The notes beneath the pieces were generated by a model. That model worked only from the letters and a program-made list of their open reading frames with translations, was not told the DNA's origin and searched no databases. The position numbers and the translations under genes were made by a program. A stretch of 64,000 bases of DNA from Piezodorus guildinii (taxonomy: Eukaryota > Arthropoda > Insecta > Hemiptera > Pentatomidae): contig CM041294.1 of the NCBI GenBank assembly GCA_023052935.1, forward strand, positions 101,005,616-101,069,615, in the 5' to 3' direction. Position 1 is the stretch's first letter. Each line of letters begins with the position of its first letter. Below are positions 45,320-57,955 of the stretch, piece by piece.

Positions 45320-47329
45320 AAATAAGCATTTATTCTTAATATATTGTTTGAATGAAGTCTTTTAGATCTATTGAGATTGTTCTTAATTAGGACCGGAAGT
45401 TACACTGTAATTTAAATAAAGTTTCATTAAACAAAATTAAGAATGTGTTTGAGTCTACATTGATAATTATTAGTTCATAATTTAGCAAACTATTTAAATA
45501 ATTCTGATATCCTTGAAATATCGAAGTAAAAACTATTACTATAACCTAATAACTATAGAGGCTATTCAGTAAAGAAAGACAAAGGTAAAATAAGAAGTTA
45601 TGATAAGGAACCGGGGCTTAATGCATGGGATTGACTTGAGTTCAATACTCGTTAGAATCATTCAATAAAAAAAAAAAAAAAAAATGAAAAAAATAATTTT
45701 CCGAACAAACAGCAATTTAGTTCAATCAGCAACTTCTTTAAAAAGAAATACGAGTTATTGCTAGTATCTGACAAATGATCATTACAGCTAGAAGAACCAT
45801 TGGGCCATGAACTGGAATGCGATCTACGAAACGTTGAGCTTCTATTTGCTATCTAATATTGCCTTTTATATCATAAAAGTTATTTAAAACGTTAGTTTTT
45901 ATTTTATTTTAAATAATTCAGCTAAAAATAAGATGATTATGAATATTATGTTTCCAGACGTGGAACTCCTCATCTGAATTCGCAAGGGACAAGGCCGAAT
46001 TGGCTAATATTTTGAATAAATTCCGAGTGTTATTATTTCATTACAGAGGAAAATTTATTTTTCTCATATTTTTACAGAGCTCAGTTTCAAATTTATTAAT
46101 ATAGTTATTCGTGATAATGAAATATGTCAAATATTCCTTTTGAAAAAATGTTGTGGTATGTAAAGTTGACCATAATATTTTTCAGGTAATTCAGGGAACC
46201 TAAAGTCAAAAGCTCAGCACTTCAGTAATCTAAAGGGTTAGTTTTTATGGCCTCATGAATGTTTTAATTTATTATTTATCAAGTTTCTAGATAATTAGTA
46301 CGTAATAACTATAATTTTGGAGCGGTTACGAAAATACGGAAAATGTTTGTAATATTTAGACTTAGCATTAAAAAAGTTAGTTGATTACAGTTTTTAATTG
46401 TCGAGTCGAAGTGAATATTAAGAACGACCATAATGGGAGTAAAATAAATGTTATAGCAAGCAGCTCAGTGTCACCAATAAATATATGTAAATAAACATAG
46501 GAGTTAATAACTCGAGCACGCACACAGATATTACGTAATTAACTGGTTAAAACATTAATGATACTATAAGTAATAAAGAAGAATGTAACGCGGTGAAGGT
46601 TTCAATCTTGACTTTATCATGACACAGTTAGATAATTAGATGAGAACGAGTTTTAATTATATTTTAAGTTTAATACTAACTGTTATTAGTTTTGTACTTG
46701 TTAGAGTTTCATTTTTACTTTCACTTACCAGTATAAGGAATATATGGTAAGGGAAGGTATTGCGATCAAGAGAATTTTCGAATTCCAGTTTTCAACGGAA
46801 ATACACGTTTTAGGGTCCCCTGAGTCTAAATAACCAAGTACCGAAAAAATGACTGTGTGTCCGTGTCTGGTAACCACGAAAGCGTAAACGAAAAGTCCTG
46901 AAAACTAAATTTCATATTTAAGACAAATATACTCCCGAGATGTAAGAAAAACGTTTTCATCAAAATAAACTAACCAAAACCATTTATTTAACCATTTATA
47001 CCATGCATTTTGCACCTTTTTACGATTTTCTCAAAAACGGCAATAACGATTTTGATTAAACTCACTATATCAATGTGCAATTTAATGGGCTTTAACATCA
47101 TGTAGGTTTGATTCCGATAAAAATAATCTGACAGGTCTTAAATGCCGATATTTTAAATTTTCTTCTTCTAGAGTACCTTTTATTTCGTAGATTCGAAACA
47201 ATTAACCATATCGTCTAATTAGCATTGCTAAAAAACAAATAAATATATAAGTTGAACGAATTCGATATCCAACTAAACGAGAAAATGCAATATATTGTAA
47301 TCAATTTATTTTGAACTTAAGAAGAGTAA
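45320..47329. other. no gene assigned
   Basis: 45590-45685 has a GAGTTCAATACTC block before AATAAA and 19 A residues and may be a short SINE. 46720-46830 carries a weak minus-strand splice-bounded open run. 46850-47250 looks like transposon non-coding DNA but is unassigned. Confidence 0.4.
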
Positions 47330-48575
47330 TATAAAGTCATGTATACGTAAATGCTAAGATTTTAGAAAAAAAATTATTATATATATATTGTAAACGTTAA
47401 CGAGATATGAGAAGCGTATATTACAATGATTGGTAGATAATATATAATATATAACATGTATACCGTTAGAATGCTTAAGATTTTAGAAAAAAAATTATCT
47501 TATATATACTATTGTAAAAGTTAACGGAGAGTGATGAGAAGCCGTATTAATTAACAAACTGATTGTCGTAGATAATAATATAATAGATATTTAATAAAAC
47601 TCATGTTTCTATTACAATCCAATTTTTTTTTTTTTTTTCTCTTTATATCTATATTCACGCCTGTCAGAATGTATCTGACATCAGCAAATGTGCTGTACAA
47701 ATTGAGACCAGGCATGGTAGGCATGAAGAAGGAAAATGCCCGGCAGCACCCCTTCCATGGCTTTATTTTATCCTAGGAGGTCCCTCATCCAGCCTCTCTT
47801 TAGCCTTCTTCTGACTGGCATTTCAACTATTGACATGTCGTTAATCAGTCTATTGTCGTGTCCGTTAGTTTACTGTGAAAACGAGTATAGAGTGTTCGTA
47901 TATGTTGGTCAACTCTTGGTTGTTGTAAGTCCGTATGTAGGGTTCTGTTGTTTACGTACCAAGGAGCTGTCGTTATCAGTCTTAAAATTTTGAATTGAAA
48001 TGATTGCAGTTTTTGTATGTGAATCTTTTTTGCTGAACCAAAAATCTGTGAAGCGTAAGTCCGTATTGGCTTAAGAAGGTATGTTTATGTATTCAGTTTC
48101 TGTCTAATTTTTAATTTTGAAGATTTAGATAAAAGTGAGTAAAGTACTTTCAGTCGGTGGTTAAGAGTCTGTCTTTTCATCTTGACATGTGGGCCCTAAG
48201 TCATCCTTCGATCGAGTGTCAGCCCTAGGTAATGTACAGAGTTGGTCTGAGGAATTTGGTTGTTGTCGATAAAAATTGGTGGGCAAGTGTTTTGTCGTAG
48301 TGTAAACGTTACGTGTCTTGATTTGTCGTGATTTAAACGAATTTTCCATGAGCTTGTACCAATTTTTAGTATCATCAAGTGATTTTGTAGAGTCAGTGAG
48401 GCGAGTATAGGATCGTCGTTTGATGTTAAAATTGCAGTATCGTCCGGTAAGTTGACAATCCAATTTAAATTAAATTCTTCAACAATTTATTTTTGTTTCT
48501 AAATTTGTTTAGAAATTCTTGAATTGATGTAAATAAGGAGGTAAGTGAAAGCCGTGTTGCGCGCACCAGGTCTTT
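47330..48575 (+). repeat. R-A interspersed repeat, copy 4, interrupted by Jockey-2a
   Basis: 47330-47625 and 48467-48575 together align with the uninterrupted copy at 32800-33115. The left part is itself partly duplicated in tandem (about 47347-47460 and 47461-47560; shared block AAGATTTTAGAAAAAAAATT). The interruption is the Jockey-2a insertion. Confidence 0.6.
47626..48454 (-). mobile_element. Jockey-2a, 5'-truncated copy with 12-base target-site duplication
   Basis: Perfect duplication ACAATCCAATTT at 47614-47625 and 48455-48466. On the minus strand the fragment begins at the RT catalytic box (LPDDTAIL; the expected A is P) and runs through ...NQIPQTNSVHYLGLTLDRRM to the 3' UTR and a tail of about 14 A. 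Stops and a TAG-containing break after DRRM make it dead. Its sequence differs from Jockey-1, so it is a second family. Confidence 0.9.
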
Positions 48576-48828
48576 ATACTTGTTAGAGTTTCATTTTTAA
48601 GTCATTTAACTACACTTGAAGCATTCTTATTTGATCTTTTCTTCCTCGTTTTTTTATATTTTTATCTATATCAATTTCTTAAAGGGTTACTGAATTTACT
48701 GGAACTTCTTCCTTGGGTATCCCTCTTTGAAATGTAGAATACTTAGGAGACGATTTTAGAGATTTGAATAGTGAAGAAATCTTAGATTGATCCAGGATCC
48801 TGTAGAATGGTATAACACGGAGCTAGAA

Positions 48829-49194
48829 CTAAGGAGCGGAAGGACATAAACCTTTGGAGTGCAGTTTCACAAGACGCGAACTACTTGAGGATCTGGGTCG
48901 ATGCAGTTGGGAGTGGCCGTGCATTATGCAGCTATGCGAGGGCGGGGAGAGTACAGACTGCAGCGTAGCCCAAATGGAACAGCTGTTCCTCTCGGGATAA
49001 CTAGCCCCATTATCTCCAAGCTGATTAGCGCACGCTGCCTTCGGATTGGTCGCAATCCTCTCGGCCACATCCAATCCAGGCCCTTGTATCATCCTCGTTA
49101 CGTACACGAATTCGCTTTGCGCGTGCCTCATCAGTAACTTTCTAGTCCTGCTGAGACTAATAGGCAATCTCCATGAGGCTAATTTGCAATGCAA
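48829..49194 (-). other. GC-rich island with a 121-codon open frame, unidentified
   Basis: About 360 bases with much higher GC than the surroundings. The minus strand is open for 121 codons (begins MHCKLASWRLPISLSRTRK, Ser- and His-rich near the end) and the plus strand for 78. Neither resembles a known domain. It could be an exon, a promoter-proximal GC island or a transposon piece. Confidence 0.3.
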
Positions 49195-50961
49195 TGTACA
49201 AGTTCAATATCTAGTAAGGCACTAATGGCGGGAGGTTTCGGTTCTGTTGAGTAGGGAATTAAATGAGTAGGAAGTTGGAGTCATATTTCATCTTCAAGGG
49301 GATAATAGAAGCTCACATAAAGGTGTAAGGAGAGCGAAACGAAAATCCCTTCAAGTATCAATCACTCATTGAGATTATCATACAGCAGGAGGTTCGATAC
49401 ATAGGTATTTTATTTTAATACGCTAATTTAATATTTATCCCTTCGATGAATCATATTCACGGTCACCAATATAATGATTCGTTTTAACAGAACTGTCGTC
49501 TTTCTTTTAAAAAGTTTCTTATATTTAGAACATTTGGCAATGCAGTGCAAGTATAATAGTTTTCAGTTTTCATTACTCTCCTTGTGCAAATTACCATGAA
49601 CTAGCAACTTGCAACTTTACTCTAATGCATCTTTTACAATGTTGGTACTGATTGTGAGTGCGCTGAATGTTCCTCTTAATTCAATTAATAAAAAGTCTGA
49701 TGCAGTTGGTTTAAGCAGTATTAATTAAATTTTAAGGCATTTATTCCTGATAATGCCGAAACATCATTTCGTTCATTTTTTTTTGTTTGATTTCATACTA
49801 ATATATTAAATACTAATATTTATTACTGAAATAACTGGCGTTTATTCCACTCTACAACAAATGGAGTATAATGGGTCCGTGAAAACGAAATATACAAATA
49901 AAGAATTTATGTTACCAAAGGTTGTTTTTTATTGAACATACAATCACTCCAAAGTTATACAAGCTAAGGGAGGAAGTAAAGAAATGCGCAATATTTTAGA
50001 CAGTTTTAGGATGTGCCATAATAATCGTAAATATTGATGGTCAGTTTAGAGAAATTACCATACTAATTACATAACATATATTTCAGGAAAGTCTATGCCT
50101 ATTTTATTGCTAATTATTATTCTATAAAATAAAAATAAATTGTGATTGCAAGGATATTTATATTAATTAAATGTTATATTTATTAGTCATAATGTGACGG
50201 TATAGAAAGCAATAATATAGGAAATGTGGTTGGCATATTATGGCATCTATCTTGCTACTAATAAAAAAATATATTAAAAGGATTTCTTAGACGTTTAAAT
50301 TACTCACATATTCCTTTTTTTTATGTTGAAAATTTAGAAGACAATTTTTTAATAAACTGTTTAAAAATTTACATTCTCAATTGGTTATTGGTATCATTAT
50401 CAGCCCAAAGCAGATATTTAATTGATTGGAAATAGTGTTTGGTGACTGAGACGTAGAGGGAAAGTGTTGCTGCGTATCCCAGCGTAAACAGTAAGTCATG
50501 ACCCTGATCTTATCCGACACGCCCTTTTCTAAACTTCCGATTTACAAACTGCTACGGCCGGTTAACGTAAACAGCTGTTGTTGCATAACGCATCCTCGAT
50601 AGACGTTTCTGTGACGGCTCAGTCCTTGACCTTCCTCTTGATCGGGATCCTGCCTTTTCTGCAGAAATAAGTGAACCGATTTGCCCGTTTATTCTATTTG
50701 CTGACTGCGGTACTACGGTCATTTGTGGTTTAATACGGATGGGCTGGTCTCTTCGTTTCTGTTTGTGATCAGCTCTAATCGAAGCGGATTACTTCAGATA
50801 TGATGTATTTTTTTTTTTGCTTTCTGATACTTTGATTATTTCATTAAAACTTGAAATAACGAAGTTTTAAAAAGGTTTTTATAACAAAATAAAATTCATA
50901 CGTACAATTTATTATGTAACAAGCAAAACATGGTATAATGTATCATTTAACTGGTTATTAT
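49195..50961. other. no gene assigned
   Basis: AT-rich. A GC patch at about 50440-50790 is unassigned. Confidence 0.45.
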
Positions 50962-51172
50962 AAAAAAAAAAAAACCTGTACCTCTTCGACCTATGAAGGG
51001 TCAGGAGTTCAGTACAGCCAACGGTGATTAGACCAAAATGACGGTCGTCCGCCAGGTTTTTCCACAATTTTGGGTACTCAAATTATAGAAGCAGAGTGTG
51101 CTTCAGAAGGGTCTCTATACCCCATGGGCGGAAAAAGTAGCCTAATCTGTATTCACTAGACCACGCCGCTCC
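50962..51172 (-). mobile_element. SINE1d, internally deleted SINE
   Basis: Minus strand starts GGAGCGGCGTGGTCTAGTGA and ends AGGTCGAAGAGGTACAGG followed by a T tail (13 A on the plus strand, 50962-50974). The middle is shortened and the B-box region is missing relative to SINE1a. Confidence 0.85.
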
Positions 51173-51477
51173 TTAGTTAAAAAGCTATTTTTCTTAAAAA
51201 TGATATTACTATAAGCAGTCCTTATTTAGATTATTTTATAATAGACAAATAAAATCAAAATTTATCTTAAAACCTTGTAAGTTAGTAAGTATGCATCAGA
51301 AAATAATAAATTGGTTCTAAGAAACTGCTAACTAGCATTATAAATTCTAACATAATGCTGTATTGATTGCAGTAGACGTTTTCTACTAAGCCTGCGAGTG
51401 TTGAAAAATGTCTTGTCAATCAATGCTAGGATGTAAATACAATAGCCGTAGGGTGTTTGCGTTTCGGAGGCTGCAGT

Positions 51478-51660
51478 TCCTGGTGCAGTGGTTAAGCATG
51501 CACTTCCATATGCAGCCGGGCGGATCAAGGCGTGGTGACAAGGTCGCTGTTCTTTGTTCTCTGTAACAGTCAGCTCCTAGACCTCTCCTTGTCTATCCTC
51601 GATGGCCTTCGGGGTCTGGATAGGTCACACTCTCAACAGCGCCGTTGCGCCATCGGTCTT
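51478..51660 (+). mobile_element. SINE4, possible tRNA-derived SINE (single copy)
   Basis: CTGGTGCAGTGGTTAAGCA resembles a pol III A box. A B-box-like GGGCGGATCAAGGC follows about 45 bases later. The patch is GC-rich and ends near 51660. Only one copy is in the window and no target-site duplication was found, so it is tentative. Confidence 0.35.
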
Positions 51661-51896
51661 CATTTGATACCGAAAACTTGACCGTGTAAACTCTTCATAA
51701 TGAATTTAAGAAGGAGGAAACCGGTAGCCGTACCGTGAAACCGTTTTCCTGAAGAGCTGTAGCAATCGTAGGACCTTGGTTCTTGGGAAAACCCCGGAGT
51801 TGGTGGTAATCGTTTGTCATTGGCTATGAGAAAAGGCGGTCCGATTTCCATGGGAACCAGCTTTGAAATTCCGGACGTTGACAAACACCCGCACAC
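51660..51896 (-). CDS. unassigned 78-codon open frame
   Basis: Minus strand, open from about 51930 to TGA near 51660 with no ATG at the left limit. It includes LVPMEIGPPFLIANDKRLPP and has balanced composition in a GC-richer patch. No known domain. It could be an exon or a fragment of a mobile element adjoining SINE4. Confidence 0.2.
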   Translation of the reverse strand: MCGCLSTSGISKLVPMEIGPPFLIANDKRLPPTPGFSQEPRSYDCYSSSGKRFHGTATGFLLLKFIMKSLHGQVFGIK

Positions 51897-52392
51897 GCAG
51901 ACTATATTGACAGGTTTGCACGAAACAGTTTGAAGGGAATGTTATTGCTGGCTGTATTATTGCTGTTACATACTCCCGTTATTGGATAAAAATGATGAAT
52001 AGTCAGTAGTTACGATTCGAAACCTTACGAATGGCCAATTTCATTTGAATAAGAAAAAGTTAACAATGGCATAATGCACACGCAGTCATGTAAGAAAAAT
52101 GTTGCTTTTTATTAATCTGCCATAAGTGTTATAATATTAGTGACGTTATCTAATTGTATGGTGTCTTCTACATTATCGTGTTCTATTCCTCATAGTATAA
52201 TTTTAAAAATAGAATTATATCATTATATATTTTTTCTAGTAGTCTTTCTTTTTACTTGATATCTCTCATCAGGGAAAGTAGTAACAATCAGAAAATCTGA
52301 GAACTTTCTTTTTTGATAAAAGCTCGAGCCCTTTGAATGTGCTTCTCTTGTAGACTTGAGCAGCAAAAGCTAGAAACGTTTCTTCTGTCTTA
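51897..52392. other. no feature recognised
   Basis: AT-rich; nothing supported. Confidence 0.5.
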
Positions 52393-52403
52393 TATAAGAT
52401 ATC

Positions 52404-52630
52404 TTCTTCTTCTTCTTCTAGTGGCGCAACAGGCCGTGTAGGCCCTGGGCCTCGCGGTGTAATCTCCTAATTTTGTGAGTAGCCACTATTTGGCTGACGG
52501 GTCTCATATACCCGGGGGAGAGGCTGTGAGTGAATCCCCATTTAATTATATCCTTAAAAAAGCCCCGCCGTGACTGGGATTCGAACTCACAACCTGTAGC
52601 GCGCTAGACACTCAGCCACGGGCTCCCATC
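52404..52630 (-). mobile_element. SINE3b, tRNA-derived SINE with 11-base target-site duplication
   Basis: Perfect duplication TATAAGATATC at 52393-52403 and 52631-52641. Minus strand begins GGGAGCCCGTGGCTGAGTGT (A box) and has GAGTTCGAATCCCAG (consensus B box) at normal tRNA spacing. The body shares order with SINE3a and ends GTTGCGCCACTAG followed by (AAG)n. The trinucleotide tail distinguishes it from SINE1 and SINE2. Confidence 0.92.
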
Positions 52631-52641
52631 TATAAGATATC

Positions 52642-54033
52642 AAAGAATCCAATCCTTGATTAATCTTGATGTCCAAGAGAATCTCTATAGCACAAATTCA
52701 ATTTCCTAAATTTACTTTTCTTTTATTATATAATTGATTATCATATAATTGCTATTATTTAATAATTGAATTAAATATATGTTGCTTAAGAAACAACGTA
52801 GTGATTGCGCACTCATCAAGGGATCCATTGCAGGTTTATCAGGAGCACGGTCAGGAACAGACATGTCTAGATTTCAACGTATTTCTTATTCTCAAAGAAT
52901 CTAATGAAAAGTAGAGTGTAATATATTAAATATTACACCGATCTGCTGTAATAGGGGTGACGAAATCCGCTCAGAAGAGGACCAGTACAGAACTAATCCT
53001 CTAAACGGTTAACTTTCTCCAGAGTCAGGAGATGGGTTTCAGAATCTACCAATAAATCACAGACATTACGCTAAGTGGATTCTCTGCAAAATTTCGATTT
53101 TCTGTGAAACCGATCAGCCAAGCTTTTTTAGGAGATGTCTAGTCACAATACATCAGAAGGAGCTATCTAAGATACATTACTATTAAAAGGGTTTTTTTTT
53201 TTATTCTCAATTCAGAATTAACAGAAAGATACAGACAATATGAATTAATAATTGGTATTATAAAATATTAATTTTAATACATTATAAAAGGATGAATTTG
53301 TGAAAGAAAACAGATCAATGAATTCTTAATATTAAAAAATGTTTCTATGAACAATTAACAGATCCAAAAAATCATAAATCGCTGATATCATACATATTTT
53401 TTTAAATAGTTTCACATGGAATGCAAATCAATCTTACACTCAGATTTTCTTAGATCCTTTTAATTTTTATAATATGTAAAAGATTAATCTTACCATTGCT
53501 CTAGCCATTATTGTGAATTTCGTATAAATGACAGGAAACCATCAACATACCTGAAAATATAAAAAAGGATTAGTTGAAGGAATCATAAAAAAGTAGTAAT
53601 TTAAAATATTTTTTAGAATTTTCTAAAACTTTATTTTACTTAATAAAATTACACTAAAACAATGTTTGAATTTGTTTATGCTTAATTATTCGAGATAAAA
53701 TAACTGATTTCCATAACCTTATTTTTCGATTCACTGAACTATGTTAATCTGAAGTTTTTCGTGGATTGTTATCATCTCAGTGATATATTTTCTCATGCAC
53801 TCCAGGCTTTTATGATTTACCTTTGTAATTAAATGAATGAACTGTTAAATAATTACCATTTTTTATTGTTTTATCATTTGAAAAAAACACTTATATTAAT
53901 TAGTATTATTTTAAGGAATGATACATTAATTAATTGATGCATATTTTCGATGTATATAATATAATATATGTGTAAGATTTAGTTCATGAATATCTCTTAT
54001 TTGTTTTAAACTTTTATAAAAGAAAAGAAAATG
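52642..54033. other. no feature recognised
   Basis: AT-rich; nothing supported. Confidence 0.5.
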
Positions 54034-54250
54034 TTATTTACAACTGTATTACATAACACGACTAGTAAATATGCTAAAATACAATATAAATAAATTATAC
54101 TTGTAGAGAAAAGCCATTGGCAGCTCTCTAAAATTATTCTAAACTAGAAGGTCTCGGGGCCATCTTCGTTTCAGATGGCTTGGAGGATTATTATAAATTA
54201 AAAAGGAAGTAAGGATTGAAATTAGAGGATTCGAACAATAAAATAATATT
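54034..54250 (-). mobile_element. Jockey-1f, short 3' end
   Basis: Minus strand AATCCTCCAAGCCATCTGAA and GAAGATGGCCCCGAGACC match the last RT codons of Jockey-1c, followed by the 3' UTR to ACAGTTGTAAATAACA. About 200 bases, degraded. Confidence 0.82.
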
Positions 54251-57034
54251 TCCAAATATGATCATTCCTATCATTTAAAGCTTAAGGATAGCAACCAGCT
54301 GCAGTAGTATTGAAGTTTACATAATATAAAAAAAAAAGTTAAACACATTAGTCTCGAAACTTTCTAATTATTACTGCAATTAATTAAATTGATTTATTGT
54401 TATTTAACCGTTACATGTGAATTAATGTTTAATTCCTATCCATGATCGGCTGCGATTAATGACCATTGTTATGAATTTCCTGAAAAATAATATTTTTTTC
54501 ATGGATGTAACATGTGTTTAACGATTTTTAATGGATGAGTGACTATTTTTTTATTAAAAAACGAATCAGTTTTTAATAGGCGATTATTTAATAGTGAAAC
54601 ATTCAACTATTACTTTTCCTGTATAAATAAATCCTTACGAACTTGACATGGTGTGTGTCTTAAGCGTGTATCTATTTCATGTCCTCGAAATGGTAGTGGT
54701 CACCCTGACTTCCTATTCTAATGGAAAAATTTACTTTCTATATTTAATTTAATTAAATGAAATATTGAGGTATTTCCTGAGTATGAATTTTCCCTTTACT
54801 AGTCTGGTTGGAATATCTCTTGGTTTCTAGTAAGTAGCTTATATACTTATATTTGAGTATGTTAGCGTTTAGTATGTTAATTTAACTTATGTTACATTCA
54901 TTACAATTTTCACTCATAAATGATATTTTCATTAATTTATTTTATTTACGTTTTCTGTAACCATTGTTGATATAAAGTATCTTTATTGCAATTAATTTTA
55001 AGTGAGGCTGAATGTAATAATAATAGAAAAGTATAACAAAACATAAAATAAACATTATATATACATATATATACATACACATCCTGAAACTCATGTTCAA
55101 GGCTCACATGTATTGAATGTTATTAAATCTTTAAATCTTACGATTAATTAATTATTAAATATATAAATGGAAACGCATTAGGATGCATAAATTGTGTATC
55201 ATTTTATTTATGGTTTCAGTTACTTTGAATTGAATTAGGTGTTAGATAAGTCCCTTTTGTGGCCATTAATGTTTTTAAGATATACCTTTAATATTAGTGT
55301 TTTCAACTTTGGTATTTTCAATTTCAAGCATATTTTACTTTTAATATATTACTTATACATATGTTAATTACAATTTTTGTCTAAGAAGATTAGAGTAGAA
55401 AAATCAAGGAACTATAGTCCATGGCATTTTTTATTATAAGATCCTATTTCAAAGATTTAACAATGTTATGATTTAAAGAGGTTTAACATCATAATTGTTT
55501 GCTTGGATTCTTTCTTGTGTGATAATGTTATGTAGGTATTTTTGTACGTTTGTTACATTCTGCCTCAGTTAAAATCAATTGCAATAAAGAGACACACAGT
55601 TAAAATCAACCATAGTTACTGAAAACGTAAATGTGATAAAGTAATAAAAAATATCATTACATTTCCTTATGTAGGTGAAATTTCTTGAGGAATAATGTAG
55701 AAATAAATAATACAAGTTTAGCCTAACTCCAACTTGTTTTTTTAGCAAAATCTTGACTGTTTAAGTTGAGCGTATTCAATTAATGGTATCTTAAAAAACA
55801 TATTACTGACTATTTTTTCTCATACAAACTACGGTAGATGCTTTTCGTATTTATTTAAAGGAATCACTATCCATTGAATAAATCAATATAGATGAATTAA
55901 CTTTATCTATGTAAGCATACGATAACGATAATCCCTTTTATCTAGCAATCCCTTAATCTTGCAATTTAATTTTTGTAAATTATTTCCTGTCTAAACTATT
56001 TTCAACATTATTCCTTAAAAATTAAATAATCTTTATTTAATTTTTTCAGATTTTTAAACCGATTTCTTGCCATTCTAAAACTTCTCTTAAAGTATTAAAA
56101 AGATCATGTTCATATAACTTTCTCCAATATGAAATGATATAACATACAGAAGGGGAAATATAATGATTAATTAAACGATAACCAGGTAATAAATAATAAT
56201 CTAGCATAAATTAATTATAAATGAAAAATAAATACCCGTAATAAAACAGTGGAATGAAACAAGCTGTATCATTTCCTTAAAACTTATAGAAAGTTCCGCA
56301 ATAATTAAATTTATGCTGTAGCCACTTTAAGCATGATTGCATTATGCATATTTTAGAACGTGTAATTTTTATAAATACGACTAATTAAACTTAATTATAC
56401 AAGACGGTTAGTGATTTTAAAGGGATTAGCCATACACTGATACACTAATAGTATTATTTATTACGGACCAAAAATAGAGATGAAAGTTATAAACATTTCG
56501 TTTACTAGATGTTTAGGTTTGGTTTATTTTCATACTCCCAGCAAAAGGACTAATCATGAATTTGATTTACTCATCTGCGATCTTCAAATTTGTTATGAAA
56601 CTATAAATCTGCCGAAAATAGATGTTTTTGAACACATTTCATGATGTGTAATAAAGAAGATTTTATTTTTTCTGCAATTTTTTTCTAATTATTATTTTAA
56701 ATCATATCCTAGTACCAATGTTATTCCAGGTGTTAAAAAATAGGGAGAATTCAAACTTATTACCCTTTTAATGAGGTAATAATTTTATTCATATTTTTCT
56801 TTATTTATTTCGTAATTTATAGAATAGTCTTTTTACTGTTACATTGTCACCACAAAATCGATACTCTCTTCTTTCTTTTCTTTTCTATTTTTCATAGAAA
56901 TGATTTTATTTTATAGATAATTATCATTTTGTTTTTTGAAGACATATAATAATAAGACAAGAATAAATAACGGAAAAGCATCATCATCGAATTGTCTGCT
57001 GAGTACTTATTTGTATTATAATTTATTCTGTATA
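54251..57034. other. AT-rich desert
   Basis: Very AT-rich. No coding, RNA or repeat-family signal that I can support. Confidence 0.55.
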
Positions 57035-57955
57035 AATGGTGATTTATTGAATGCAATCTATGGTTTTATTTTTTGTTCACAATATTTAGTAATATAGACC
57101 TAAATAGAAAAATCTTTAATAAAATTTGACAACTGTTCTGAAATATTTGCAGTAAGAATCGATAATGGCAAATGCATTTTTGGGTTCCTAAATACCCGAT
57201 ACTTAGTTCGGTTGCTATAAAACAATACATTGAAATCTGAATAAACTTTCTCCATTGTAAGGAAAGTAATAGATGTTTTTAGAATTCTGTGTATATTTAT
57301 TCAATAAAATGCAAACATAATTTTTTACATTCGGAATGGCGATTTATTGATTGAATGTAATCTATGTTTTTTTTGTTACGTAATATCTAGTAGTATAGGT
57401 CTTAAAATAGAAAAATCTTCAATAAATTGGCACAACTGTTCTAGAATTATTTGCAGTAAGAAACGACAATGGAATGCATTTTTGGATTCTAAAATATCTG
57501 ATATTGAAGTTCTGTTGTCTATAAAACAACACATCGAAAATCTGAATAAACTTTCTCAAAATTGTAAGGAAAGTAATAGGATATTTTTTAGAATTCTGTG
57601 TTATATTTATTCAATAAAATGCAAAACATCATTTTTATACATTCGGAATGGCGATTTATTGAATGTAATCTATGGTTTTTTTTTTTTTGTTTACGTATAT
57701 ATCTAGTAGTATAGGTCTAAAAATAGAAAAATCTTCAATAAATTTGGCACAACTGTTTTAGACTTATTTGCAGTAAAGAAACCGACAAATGGGAAATAAT
57801 TTTTTTTTATTCTAAAATTTGTGATATTTAATGTTCTTTCATAATATAAAACAGCACGTTTAAAATCGAAATAAACTTGCTTAGATTGTAAGGAAATTAA
57901 TAGGATATTTTTAGAATGCCGGGTTATATTTTTTCTATAAAATGCAAAAAAATCA
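57035..57955. repeat. three tandem units of about 305 bp
   Basis: Units start GATTTATTGAATG(C/T)AATC at 57041, 57341 and 57653 (spacings about 300 and 312). Each contains AGAAAAATCTT(C/T)AATAAA, CAACTGTT, ATTTGCAGTAA, ATAAAAC, TTGTAAGGAAA and CAATAAAATGCAAA-type blocks in order. The second and third are most alike. They contain no conserved reading frame, so the open frames here are incidental. Satellite-like or a local duplication. Confidence 0.88.

Noticed and set aside
46732..46826. Minus-strand exon between TTATTTAG and GTAAGTG
   Set aside because: A hydrophobic low-complexity peptide with an ordinary acceptor; not better than chance.
52560..52630. tRNA gene on the minus strand
   Set aside because: The A and B boxes belong to the head of SINE3b, which has a SINE body, a trinucleotide tail and target-site duplications.
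57347..57706. 119-codon open frame
   Set aside because: It lies in the tandem array and is not conserved in the other two units.
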